Source: Diploptera punctata (taxonomy: Eukaryota > Arthropoda > Insecta > Blattodea > Blaberidae). From it: a stretch of DNA of 64,000 bases. The stretch is taken from contig JASPKZ010010273.1 in NCBI GenBank assembly GCA_030220185.1, positions 1-64,000 on the forward strand. Direction: 5' to 3'. The notes below the pieces were generated by a model that had not been told where the DNA came from, searched no databases, and saw only the letters and a program-made list of their open reading frames with translations. Positions 19,831 to 30,504 of this stretch are shown piece by piece; position 1 is the stretch's first letter; every line of letters begins with the position of its first letter. Both the position numbers and the translations under genes were made by a program.

Positions 19831-21540
19831 CTACACTCCTCTCCATACACAATACAAGAATACATCATCTACATAATGTTGTCTGCTGAAGTGGTGCATA
19901 AATTAAAATAGACCACATTATTGTTATCTATCAACTCAGTACAGAACCCAAAACATGAAAAGTGCAGTGGTGGCATTAGAAAACACACATATATTTTCAC
20001 AAAAATATTGTCATTAGTTGCAGTGATGTTATACCAAGTAGAATTTCTTTAAATTAGAATAGCACTAGTTTTACCAAAATTTCCAATTTTCTTTTATTTG
20101 GTTAGCACTAATTTTATTTACAATTACATATGATTGTTAATTTTCTTCTTCTTCTTCAAGTCTTTGATGTATCACAATATAAATTCCACTCTTTACAACC
20201 ATAGATATGTTGAGTTTCTATTCATGCACTCACTCCAGTCATTATGAGTCTCCAATCACTACTAGAGTCACCAATTATAACTGATTCACGAATTACATGC
20301 ACCCCTTTATATATGTGAGGATCAATCTATTTGGAAACTGGACTTGCAAGAACCCTCAAGAAATAGATCTTTCTCAAATTGAAACCTCAAAAGGGTAATT
20401 CTTCTAGAAAATGATCCATAGAAGCATCTAAAAGGCTCCCACTGGTCATTCCTGACTCATGAATCACTTTTTCTTTATAAGGTGGAGACTTGAGAATCTC
20501 TATGCAGCCCATAAAATTCAAACTGAGTAACGCAGAATTCATAATCATCACCATATAAGTAATTTAATTTTGGTTTTAATAAAAATAATTGATTCAAAAT
20601 GCATATTTATTGTGAAATATTCTTGCCAATTTTAAAATAAGGATTTTTTTAATTTAATTTTATTTTTTTACAAATTCTGTTTGATATTTTATTCAGGAAC
20701 ACAATTTATAACATACAAAACATTTTTTATATATCAGCCATATATGTATTGTCCCATGCTACCAGGGGTCGTTCTCACCTTTTTTTTTCCCCCTCATAAT
20801 AAACCCACAGATATTCATATAAACTTTCACAATAACTTTATTTGGTTCTATAAACTTTTAGTGACATTTCATTCACAAATTGCTGCAATCATTAATCTTG
20901 CTTTAAATTTTATCTATCACACAATTATTTTCAGTCTCTAATGCTTTAACTTGCCACAGTTTCTTCTCTTTCAGTTTATATATCTTTGTTGCTTTACAAC
21001 TAATTCACTTCCAACTCTGGCAACAGTTTATATATGCCGGGGAAGGAAATTTCTCAGCATCCAGTCAAGATTCTTCTAGTATAGAAGTTTCTGGCATCGA
21101 ACTTTCCTGACATCGAGGATAGATGCACAAAGAGCCTTCCAGAACTGAAGTCTAGACGCATTGATCATCTGCATGTGTCTTTCAACTTGCAAGTCAACGA
21201 CTTACGAATCTATTTCCACCGAGACCACTATTCTAGTTGTCACCCATGAAATTTGAATGCTGCTATTACAATGTGCCACAATATGATAATATACAATGTT
21301 AAAATATTTCACAATAGTTATACATAAGTATTGTAATGTATAATATTATATTAATTAAATAAAAATAAAACTAGGTTTTATTTTTATTTAATTAATAAAT
21401 ATGGATTTTCATCAAGTATACACCAACTCAATTGATTATATAATATTATAATAAGGAGAATGGAAAACTGTCAGATGAGGCCACAACTGGGTGCTGTAAT
21501 ATGAAATTATGACATGTATGTCGCACAACTTTTTATCTGC
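19831..21540. other. Intronic sequence, mostly unidentified
   Basis: No exon found. 21330-21440 contains TTTTATTTTTATTTAATTAA with its partial inverse and ATATGGATTTTCATCAAGTA, repeated at 31990-32095: a small dispersed repeat of unknown type. Confidence 0.5.
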
Positions 21541-21546
21541 TATGTT

Positions 21547-22300
21547 TAATCATCATCATCATCATCATCGTCACTCCAGGGATTAGGCAATTGCCCGTTC
21601 CGACTTCATATTGCATCAGCCCAATGTCTTCTAGGTCTTCCAACATCACGCCTTCCTCTTGCTTGATAATTTCTGGCTAACAATGGATTTCTCTCCTTAC
21701 TCATTCCATCCATATGATCAATCCATTTCTGTCTGTAATTCGTGACTTTATCCAATAAAGGCTGTACTTTCAATTCTTCTCTTATATCCTCATTTCTTAT
21801 TCTATCAAGTCTTGTACATCCTTTTACTTGTCTTAGGAACCGCATCTCTGCCGTCTGTATTCTATCCCTCTGTCTTTTCACTGGAGCCCAAGTTTCACAT
21901 CCATACAATATTGTGGGAACCGCCATAACATTATACATTTTTATCTTGGTTTCTTTTCTAATTTTATTTTTGAATGTTCTCTGTATTGTTCCACACACCA
22001 TCTGAAATTTATTTATTTTGGAGTCAATATCTCTTTCCACATTGTAGCCAACATCACAGCCCAAATATTTGAAACTAGACACCTGTTCTATACTTTGATT
22101 TTCTAAAATAATTTTGGTTCTCACTGGATCTCTTCCTCTAAAAGCCATGGTCTTTCGTTTTCCTTACAGAAATCTTTAGATCGTATAATTTACATATTTC
22201 ATTTAATGCATGCATTGATTTCTGTAAGTCGTCTTCATTTTTCTGTATTATGATTACATCGTCAGCAAATAGAAGAATATGTTTAATAAAGATTTAATTT
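21547..22300 (-). pseudogene. Non-LTR fragment, family N2 (3' end, 180-codon frame)
   Basis: Frame 21606-22148: SFKYLGCDVGYNVERDIDSK, INKFQMVCGTIQRTFKNKIR, VMAVPTILYGCETWAPVKRQ, QTAEMRFLRQVKGCTRLDRI, RQKWIDHMDGM and GRRDVGRPRRHWADAI. Sequence at 22150-22300 adds ILLFADDVIIIQKNEDDLQK on a shifted frame (FADD box). The 3' end is a (CAT)n run at 21548-21570. Confidence 0.9.
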
Positions 22301-22600
22301 AAATGTGATATATTATTAATGTAAAATTGAATGATCTCTTACATGTATTGCTTCTCTAGCTGATTGATACATCTAAAGAGCCTTATACAAGAAATATTTG
22401 AACAATGAAATCAGTCAAATAAATTGAATTAGTTATTTAATACCACCTCATATTTCGTAAAATATGAGATGTAGTATGCATAACCAATTAAATATCTTTG
22501 ATAAAATACCTCATAGTGTTACTTCTTATAAATTTTGTGTTGGTACTGTTACCATAACTAAGTGGTAATTAGTCAATATAAACATTTAAAAAAATGAATG

Positions 22601-23011
22601 GTCGGCCGCGGTGGACTAGTGGTTATGCTCCTTGCCTCTGGTCCCAAGGTTCGCGGGTTCAAACCCGGCCGGGGTCGATGGATTTTTTAGGATGGAAAAA
22701 TCCAAGGAGCAAGTCCTCCGGGAGGGACTTTAAGCCGTGGGTCCCGAGTCTGAAGATTTTCAGGCTCGTAAAAAATCCTTAAGCCTAAATGAAAAGGCCT
22801 CTAAGCAAAATTTACCGAATTTGCCCGTCCTACTACTACCTTGGTTTCCTAGATGTCAGTATGAGGCGGAACGCTGACCACGTACCACTCAAAATGACAT
22901 CTATACGAAAACAAATGTAACTAAATTAGTATGGTTCAAATTCTTCCCTGTAGGGGGAGAGCGCCTAAATCTCTGTAAAGGGAAAACATAGGCTTACAAT
23001 ACAAAAAAAAT
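22601..23011 (+). mobile_element. tRNA-derived SINE, family B
   Basis: GGCCGCGGTGGACTAGTGG head, GCGGGTTCAAACCCGGCC B-box arm, same body as 118-528, ends ATACAAAAAAAA. About 410 bp, the better preserved of the two full copies. Confidence 0.9.
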
Positions 23012-23454
23012 TAATGATAATATTGAATCTGCAGCTAATACTACTATTGATTTATTAATTCTTTCAAAGTCATGACAAAAATATGAAGCAGAATATGAAA
23101 AATTTGGGTAATAGTGTGAGAGGAAAAAGATTGTGACAAATTATGAAAATGTAATCATTAATGTGTACAAGAAATAAATTTTATCTGATGCATTATGAAC
23201 TTATATCTCATCTAGACATTATTTATACTTTACAGCACTGAATGGTAGTAAAATAGATTATTACGATATTCATTTCAATATTGTAAAGCTCTACTTTAAA
23301 CAATCAAAATAGATACATATACTCATTTAGTTGAAAATGTAGATATGCCCCTAACAACAATTTTACACCGAGCAATAAGGGTTAAGAAAGACTTTAATTA
23401 AGTTAAAGCTATTCTCTTCTACAATAAAAAAAAAGAGAATTGTAATTCAAAATT

Positions 23455-24230
23455 AATATTATGAACTATGAGGTAATATTCATTTAACATATGGTCAGAG
23501 TAATATTTAAATATCTCACCTCACAAATTTCACGATACCAGATTTCAAATGGAATCTTGTTCATCTTCAGTCAAATCTCCGACTGATGAAATTCTTTCGC
23601 TGCCAACATCTTCTGAGCTGCCATCTGTGATCAAGTTTAAAGTAAAGTAAAGTAATCCCAGAACAGGCCTCGGGAGGCCCTTGGGGTAGTAGAAGGTTAA
23701 GGCTCCCACTTTTTCTAGACAATCGGCACTTGATGTCAGCCGGGTTGTCAGCCCTGCGTGACGGCCGCCTTTACCCCAGAACAAGCGTCTGATACTCATT
23801 TCCGTTAGAGGCTGAGTCGACCCCAGGGCCATAGTGCCGCCAGAAGGTTTTGGTCAGTTTAAAAATCCTAACCCCACCGGGACTTGAACCCTCGACCTTC
23901 CAACTTGTAGCGCAGTGCCTTAACCACTACGCTACGGCGTGCCCCCGTGATTAAGTTTATAAAGATTAAATTCTGTTCATTAGGAATAATAAGAAGAATA
24001 AAGACAGATTGATAAATTTTGATATTCCTAATGAACAAAATCTAATCCCAAAGTTTATAAACTTGACAACGGATGGCAGCTCAGAAGATTTTGGCGGTGA
24101 AAGAATTTCATCAGTCAGAGATTTGACTGAAGAAGAATGGGATTCTGTTTGAAACCTGGTATCGTGAAAAACACAAAATGTGTAAGACGAGATATTTAAA
24201 TATCACTCTGGCCATACATGTTAAAAAAAA
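23455..24230. mobile_element. PLE foldback split by a SINE
   Basis: Left arm 23520-23639 (minus) and right arm about 23960-24200 (plus) are inverted PLE 3' ends (protein remnant VGSERISSVGDLTEDEQDSI on the minus strand, ISSVRDLTEEEWDSV on the plus strand). Each arm carries a hammerhead-like core: CTGAAGA complement of 23564-23570 with GAAA complement of 23543-23546, and CTGAAGA 24127-24133 with GAAA 24151-24154. The SINE at 23640-23946 lies in the left arm. Outer tail GAACTATGAGGTAATATTC is near 23464. Confidence 0.82.
23640..23946 (-). mobile_element. tRNA-derived SINE, family A, in a PLE arm
   Basis: 307 bp, target duplication GTGATYAAGTTTA (23627-23639 and 23947-23959). Same head and body as the 15.6-kb copy. 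It dates after the PLE foldback it splits. Confidence 0.92.
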
Positions 24231-24286
24231 GAAAGAAACAATGCTATACCACTGAGCTACCTAAATTAATAAAACATCATAAGAAG

Positions 24287-24554
24287 TATATTTAATTAAT
24301 GTTGGGAAGTAAACATTATGAGGTATAATCATTAAAATTCATCGGAGAACATATTGTTTAAACAACTCACCTCATAGGATTCATGCTTCCATGATATCGC
24401 GATTTCAAACATAATCATGTTCATCGTCAGCCATAACTCCGATCAGTCGGAGTTATGGCTGACGATGAACATGATTATGTTTGAAATCGCGATATCATGG
24501 AAGCATGAATCCTATGAGGTGAGTTGTTTAAACAATATGTTCTCCGATGAATTT
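24287..24554. mobile_element. PLE foldback element, 268 bp, two opposed hammerheads
   Basis: Target duplication CATCATAAGAAG at 24275-24286 and 24555-24566. It sits in a tRNA-SINE whose uninterrupted relative at about 30231 reads AAAACATCATTAGAAGCC, a paralogous empty site. Left tail from 24287, arms of about 120 bp, hammerheads at 24390-24435 (minus) and 24454-24499 (plus) separated by 18 bases. No coding capacity. Confidence 0.92.
24454..24499 (+). ncRNA. Hammerhead-ribozyme motif in 268-bp foldback
   Basis: Same core as 10615-10660 with all conserved bases intact; its mirror copy is at 24390-24435 on the minus strand. In a transcript of either strand one copy is sense and the other antisense, so the hairpin competes with ribozyme folding. 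Confidence 0.76.
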
Positions 24555-24566
24555 CATCATAAGAAG

Positions 24567-24705
24567 CCCTACTAGCTTTATAAAGTAGTTTTTAAATTCC
24601 CAATAAATGTCTTCTTAAACAAGAAGCCGCCATTTGTGTGATCGAGCAAATGCTCATAGCATTCGGCACTTGGGAATTAACAGTGTATAAGAGAAACATT
24701 ATGTA
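24567..24705 (+). mobile_element. Fragment of family C element beside CCP exon
   Basis: CCTACTAGCTTTATAAAGTA, then AAGAAGCCGCCATTTG, homologous to 30240-30370, ending close to the donor of the 24716 exon. The rest of the element is missing on the exon side. Confidence 0.8.
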
Positions 24706-24715
24706 TTTGAAGTAC

Positions 24716-24829
24716 CTTAGGTTCATCTTGTTGAGAGGGAGCTGTTACAGTTAAGTAATATACATTGTTTCCTGCCAGTGAACGACATAAGAGTCGAAGT
24801 TTGCTATATGTGGATTTCACAGGGTGGTT
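24716..24829 (-). CDS. AGBL2/3-like: CCP exon, [17 protein letters not shown] segment
   Basis: 114 nt, 38 codons, phase 0 to 0. Acceptor TATTTTCAG|AAC; donor AAG|GTACTT. The peptide contains [20 protein letters not shown], the start of the catalytic alpha/beta domain in CCPs (L-C-x-x-L-x-G-N-x-x-x-x-L-T-x-T). A tRNA-SINE fragment (about 24567-24705) stops within roughly 10 bases of the donor, and a complete PLE foldback sits next to that fragment. Confidence 0.93.
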
Positions 24830-24914
24830 CTGAAAATATAAATCAACATCAATCTGCAATATTGGTAATAGTATTACTATTCATAGTTAAATATGGAAAA
24901 TAACATTACGAGTT

Positions 24915-25245
24915 CTTATTCATGAAGAATGAGACATTTTTTTTGTTGGAGAGTCATAAAATTCAAAAAGAGGCCAAACTTCTAAAACATTTGGAAAAAC
25001 CTTTAGAACTGACAATTTGGGAGAAGATATATATTCGGAAGAACAAATTTAAATCCATGAATTTCGAAATTCCTGATGAACGGGACTAGATCTTGAAGTT
25101 CATCAAATCAACACCAGACGTCAACGTTATAGATGGAGATTCCAACATAAATCCAGTAGTCATGTCGGATGAAAATTGAAGGGATGTTTCCTTTTGAAAA
25201 CAGTGGTTCTCATGTTTAAGAAAACAAATTATGAGGTAAAATATA
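24915..25245 (+). pseudogene. PLE C-terminal fragment
   Basis: Reads ESHKIQKEAKLLKHLEKPLE, then LTIWEKIYIRKNKFKSMNFE-type sequence with a frame break at a TAG near 25087, and SNINPVVMSDEN. The ribozyme core is decayed (GATGAAAATTGAAGGG...TTTGAAAACAG). ATGAGGTAAAAT follows at about 25230. Confidence 0.75.
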
Positions 25246-26070
25246 AAAATGACTCATTCTTCATAGTATTACTAAATTACTAATTAATAAATCAGTATAT
25301 ATGAAAAATCGATTCAAATCGTATTAAATCCATCCTTAGCCAAAATTTAGTTTTAAATGATTTTGTGTACCCAAGACTTAATTCTTTAAGAACCATAATA
25401 CCATATTGGATTAAATCATATTTTTCCCATTTGTCCTGGATTGTATGTAAACTTTTACAACATCTCATAAATCTCTCATACCTCTTAAGTTGCAGCTGCA
25501 ACAAGTCAGATATATCTGTCTTTTGGCAGTAGAGGGCATGGACTTGCCATCACATAAAGGTGACACATTCATCCTTTAAAGGTTGCAACTCCATTTATCC
25601 TTTATAGTGAACACTATTCACATTACAATAATGGCTGCTTCACCAAGAAGACATAATCGGTTTTTTTTTTTTCTCATGCCATATCAACGAATTATGAATG
25701 TAATATTGAAATTAATGTACTTAGGTTTCCCATCCACATGTGATATTCAATACAACTAAAGAGAACATTTATTGCCTGAATCAGGATATGAACTCAGCAT
25801 GCTGGAACTCTTCCTTTGAGCTACCCAGGCATTCTTTTCTCTTTAGTTTCATTAACTATTGCATACAGATGGCAAACCCGAATACATTAATTTTAATATT
25901 GCATTCACAATTAGTTGATGGGCACAGTAAAAATCTAAAGCAGAATTTTAATATTATAATAAATATGAAAGTTAAAGTTAAAATTTTGTATTTTAAAATT
26001 CTTTTAATATTTAAATATAACTTAAGTAAATAAAAACATCTAAATAATTCATTGTTGGTTATTGTTGAAT

Positions 26071-26238
26071 AAAAATGTATCAGTAACAATTAAAGAAATT
26101 GTATTACATAACAGTCTTTGTAAAGAATACTTTTAAAAAATTGTTTTAAGTCATAAAAATGTATCAGTAACAATTAAAGAAATTGTATTACATAACAGTC
26201 TTTGTAAAGAATACTTTTAAAAAATTGTTTTAAGTCAT
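26071..26238. repeat. 84-bp tandem duplication
   Basis: Two identical 84-bp units (26071-26154, 26155-26238) starting AAAAATGTATCAGTAAC. No differences seen, so recent or an assembly artefact. Confidence 0.92.
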
Positions 26239-26269
26239 TGTTGTCAAAATTATAAAGCTCTCTGTAATA

Positions 26270-26490
26270 AGGATGCAGTGGAATAGTAGGAAAATGGCTG
26301 AACATATACAAAATTATCAGATTAAATGGTTCCAACACGTCCAGAGAATGTCAAATTCCCATTTAACAAAGATGATTTACCACCTCAACCCTAAAGGCAA
26401 AAGAGACCTCGGAAGACCCTTCAACCGATGGAAAGATCAGTTTTTGTAGTCGCAGAATGGGCATCATCACCCAATACTGCATACGGAAGA
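26270..26490 (+). pseudogene. Non-LTR C-terminal fragment (N2-like)
   Basis: Reads VEWNSRKMAEHIQNYQIKWF-like, QHVQRMSNSHLTKMIYHLNP, then KGKRDLGRPFNRWKDQFL and a stop. This W-x-x-H-V-x-R-M...GRP-x-x-R-W pattern is the end of N2-type ORFs. Follows the 84-bp tandem repeat. Confidence 0.8.
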
Positions 26491-26499
26491 AGAAGAACA

Positions 26500-27740
26500 C
26501 CTGCCTAACTTCATATTCTTAAATGAAAGTAAACTAAACTCTGATTGGATGTTAAAACAATTAACTTTCTTATTTAACAAATCAATTTAAACCTTATATT
26601 TATAGAACTATTAACCAATAGAATTTAAAATTACCATCATGTGATGTAATAATGGTCTTAAAATTATAAAAGAATTACACTAGTCATTCTGCATACAACT
26701 TTCATCAAAGATAGAAGCAAATAGAGCTCTCCTGATAAAATGTAATATTTAATACAAGAAGAATAATTGATTCAAGATAAGAAAATAATTTAATTTTAAT
26801 TGATGGTGAAGAATAATACCACCTATATTTACTTGATCTGCTGGGAAATTAAGAAGTGAATAAATTTGCAATTATTTCTACAAGAAATTTTTTTTAGTAA
26901 TTTTGAAGTGTTTTCCTATCCAGTGTACCAACTTCCGACCCTAAGAAGAGAATCCGGCTCTACCGAAAATTAAACCCAACCTGAACCAGTAATTCTTTTT
27001 TGGGACATAAATTCTTCTTCAAAATGTTACTACAACATCGGGCATGAAGAGAATTACTTCTTCAAATCTCATTATGTCTTCTTGGTGAAACAGCCCTTAT
27101 TGTAATATGAGAAGTGGACATGGCGATTTAAAGTGAGAAAATTTCATGTCTGTCTATGGATCCTTGGATAGTTCAAAGAAGAGTGCCAGCATGCAAAGCT
27201 TGAGATTCTGGGTTCAACTCCAGGCACAAATTATCCTCCACATTTGTGTTAACTATCCCTGCATATGGCAAGCCCGAGTATATTCACTTCAATATTATGT
27301 TCCATAGTAAGTTAAATGTACAGTACAATTTTGATGATTTACAGAATATATCTTTAATTTGTTAATTAAATCATGTATACAGTTTTGCTGCAAGAAAACA
27401 AACATACCAACCACTAGAGAAATTTTTAAATCACACCTCTGGGAAAAACCAGATGTCAATTTTTTTCCATTTTTTCTTTACTTTCTTAATATGTACTGTT
27501 CTTTATGCCACTTCATATGGTAATAACAAGATAAGTGAATTCTTCATTCTAATAGCTATAACAGACAAGTTTTGTTTTGGATAAGTCTAAAAGGAAAGAA
27601 GTTCACTGGGAAAAACCTATCTTGCTTGTGCCAGTTTTGGACATATCTGGTTTTTCCCAGGAATGAGTGAAAATGTTGGCTCTCATTTCTAATAATTGGA
27701 TTCTGCTGATTTTTACACGCTGTATATTAGCTTGACCTGT
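26500..27740. other. Intronic sequence, nothing identified
   Basis: AT-rich, with one weak tRNA-like phrase near 27195-27235 (GAGATTCTGGGTTCAACTCC). No exon-like conservation seen. Confidence 0.5.
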
Positions 27741-28105
27741 ATCTATCTATCTATCTATCTATCTATGTAACGGAATCTTTCAACGCGATTTTCACCCACT
27801 TAAAATCATTGGATCGACTTGAAACTTTGTATACTTGTAGAGGACACGTGACAATACAACAATTTCATATTTATTTTCTAAAATCCTGGCCATAATCATC
27901 AGAAAATAAAAAAAAAGTGTTTTTCTATCAATGTAACGGAATCTTTCAACGCGATTTTCACCCACTTAGAAACATTGGATCGACTTGAAACTTTGTATAC
28001 TTGTAGAGGACTTGTGACAATACAATAATTTCATATTTATTTTCTAAAATCCTGGCCAGAATCATCCGAAAATAAAAAAAAATGAAAACTGGTATAATAG
28101 GTTGC
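27741..28105. repeat. (CTAT)n and a 166-bp tandem repeat
   Basis: (ATCT)n at 27741-27766, then TGTAACGGAATCTTTCAACG at 27766 and again at 27932, a 166-bp period with few changes. Nature unknown; sequences of this kind flank rolling-circle elements in some insects, but no Helitron end is proven. Confidence 0.8.
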
Positions 28106-28129
28106 AGACTTGTCGAGTTTTTAGTCAAT

Positions 28130-28225
28130 CGTTGTAAGAGCTCAGTTGGTACAGTGGTGAACTCTTAGTGGTATGTAATTTCAGTAATCCATACGTCGCT
28201 GGTTCAAATCCGGCTGGGAGGGTTT
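28130..28225 (+). repeat. tRNA-like sequence after tandem repeat
   Basis: GTAAGAGCTCAGTTGGTACAG as an A-box-like arm and CGCTGGTTCAAATCCGGC as a B-box arm, 65 bases apart, longer than a normal tRNA. Possibly a SINE head or an intron-containing tRNA pseudogene. Confidence 0.5.
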
Positions 28226-28319
28226 TTTTTATAGAAGAGTATTACTTTTAGCTCATACTACAATAGTATCGAATTTAAAGATATTTACATTTTTATCTTA
28301 TTCTGTAAAATATTAAAAC

Positions 28320-28925
28320 TAATGTCGTTTACCCTTCAGAATTATGTATGATATCCTATCACTAACAAACTTATTATCTCGGATAGCGGATAAGATCATC
28401 CTTCTGACTAAAAAACCCGTTCCAAATGCAGGTCTTTCTGCACCCTCGTAGTATAATGCAAAGCTTCCTGATTCCTGACTACCTTCTCCTGGCCATCTAA
28501 CTTCCTGTAAAGCGACTATATCCAAGGACGATTTATCTAATTCCCGCATTAATATCTCTAGCACCCCGCTATTGTATAAAGTCCTAACATTCCATGTTCC
28601 TAGGAACATGTCCCTGTGTTTGAGCCTTTGGCATGGGTTCCCTGAAGTAGTCCCTGAATAGTCCGAATGGGGGACTATTTGACCTCCAGAAAATTTTACC
28701 CCAGTTGATCCCATGTCCGCATTTCTTGACGGTTGTATTTTTACGGTGAAAGATCGTCACTCTTTCAACCAAGGTACTTTTTTCGTCTGGCTTATCACCT
28801 TCGACCAGTCCGGCATGGGTAACCCTATCGGCAGCAATGCTACCGCCAGCATAGCTCTCAGGATCATTTAAGCATGCAAGCCACTCCACCACGACAAGGT
28901 AAAGATACCATGGAGGGCACATTTC
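28320..28925 (-). pseudogene. N1 5' fragment (leader and endonuclease N-terminus)
   Basis: Same leader as the full-length copy (starts near 28925), then MFLGTWNVRTLYNSGVLEIL, LDIVALQEVRWPGEGSQESG and DRISYIILKGKRH, stopping at about 28320. The 5' end is complete and the 3' two-thirds is absent, the reverse of normal 5' truncation. The two N1 copies match closely over this stretch. Confidence 0.9.
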
Positions 28926-29083
28926 TTTAATATTGTTCTTAATGCAATCAATATACCAATAACAAAAATTAGATTTAATCTTCCAACCCATACAAATCAG
29001 TAGTCCTAAATAGCCTGTCTAATGACTAAACAATATTCTTGTAATAAACTAAAAATGTCTTATACAGTTTTACCATACATTAC

Positions 29084-29222
29084 CTGAAGGTGAATCAAAT
29101 AGTCTTGTAAATCAGAGTATGTATATGGATAACAATGAGCTAAGTATACTCGGTCGTTGTCATGAGGAAACTCAATGTTGAATGTGAGCGTATAACTAGG
29201 TAGTTGGTCCTCTTCATCAGGC
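29084..29222 (-). CDS. AGBL2/3-like: CCP exon, [15 protein letters not shown] segment
   Basis: 139 nt: one base completing Leu, then 46 codons. Acceptor TTGCATAG|G; donor CAG|GTAATG. The peptide includes [19 protein letters not shown] and [13 protein letters not shown], a CCP signature joining the N-domain to the carboxypeptidase fold (family pattern [21 protein letters not shown]). Phase is consistent with both neighbours. The upstream intron holds palindromes and PLE fragments. The downstream intron contains the truncated non-LTR 5' fragment at 28.3 kb. Confidence 0.92.
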
Positions 29223-29934
29223 CTATGCAACATAAATCATTATCTCATATAACAAATGTTGTCAACTTCAAAATAGGTTACTCTATGCTTTTCCATGTAA
29301 CATTCTTATGACACTGTTGCATTATATACTATTTCCATTTTTAATAACATGTAGTTTTTTAAACGTTTTGCAACAATTCTTAAAACATATTTTACAATTA
29401 TTAAATATTTATTTATGTATGCAAATTGTGGTATTTCTCTTTCTATGATTTTTTCTAAGTTCTACAAAATCACAGTGTGCATGCAAAAGGTAGTTAAATT
29501 TAACATTTATATGGACTATTTAACTCATGCCCCAAATGGGAGCCAATGACCAATCACATTTCAATGATTTTTTATTTACAACCAACCACAGTCGTGTTTT
29601 GCCTCAAATTTATCAACTGAAGTTTATCATATTGAAGAGAGTTCCTCCTTTTTAACATTCTGAATAGGTCATAGCATTATTTTGCAGTGACTGACTCTCA
29701 AAGAAATACGGCTACCATATTGTATATATATATAATGCGTGAATGTCAGCACATAGCGCATGCGGAAGATAATATAAAAACATTTGTAGCAATTTTTATA
29801 CCACAAAAAAAAAAAAGAAACTACTGTTTGTAATTTCTTAAACTAATTATTTTCCAGGAATTGACATTGCAGAAAAATATAATTGACATATTTACATCAT
29901 AGGAATCAGAAATTAATTAATACCTATAATGTTG

Positions 29935-30491
29935 TTTTTATTATTGATTTAACATTTCTCACTGAAAGATAAATTATATTTGAAGAGAAAAATTTTCGCC
30001 TAGACCGTGACTCGAACCCGGGACCTTTGGCTTGCCGGGCCAAATACTCTACCAACTGAGCTACCGAGGCGAGTTATGATATAGACGCAAATTTTTCTCT
30101 TATATACGTTGTAATTCCCTATCGCCAAATGCTTTTGAAACCATTGTTTCTATCTTTGCAAATGGCGGCTTCTTAGTTAAGATATAATTTATCTTTCAGT
30201 GAGAAATGTTAAATCAATAATAAAAACATCATTAGAAGCCTTACTAGCTTTATAAAGTAATGTTAAATTCCCAATAAATGTTTTCTTAACTAAGAAGCCG
30301 CCATTTGCAAAGATAGAAACAATGGTTTCAAAAGCATTTGGCGATAGGGAATTACAACGTATATAAGAGAAAAATTTGCATCTATATCGTAACTCGCCTC
30401 GGTAGCTCAGTTGGTAGAGCATTTGGTCCAGCAAGCCAAAGGTCCTGGGTTCGAGTCTCGGTCTAGGCGAAAATTTTTCTCTTCAAATATA
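29935..30491. mobile_element. Head-to-head dimer of tRNA-bearing element (family C), 557 bp
   Basis: Target duplication ACCTATAATGTTG (29922-29934 and 30492-30504). Minus copy 29935-30178 and plus copy about 30180-30491 meet in the middle; each carries a tRNA-like segment (AGCTCAGTTGGTAGAGCAT; anticodon-arm TTGGT-CCAGCAA-GCCAA in the plus copy, Ala-like AGC). Confidence 0.9.
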
Positions 30492-30504
30492 ACCTATAAT
30501 GTTG

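Noticed and set aside
27760..28230. Helitron
   Set aside because: No CTAG-hairpin 3' end or Rep/helicase sequence seen; only a tandem repeat can be supported.
28584..28991. Separate 135-codon gene upstream of the N1 fragment
   Set aside because: It is the N1 leader in another frame; the same leader precedes the full-length copy at 49.8 kb.
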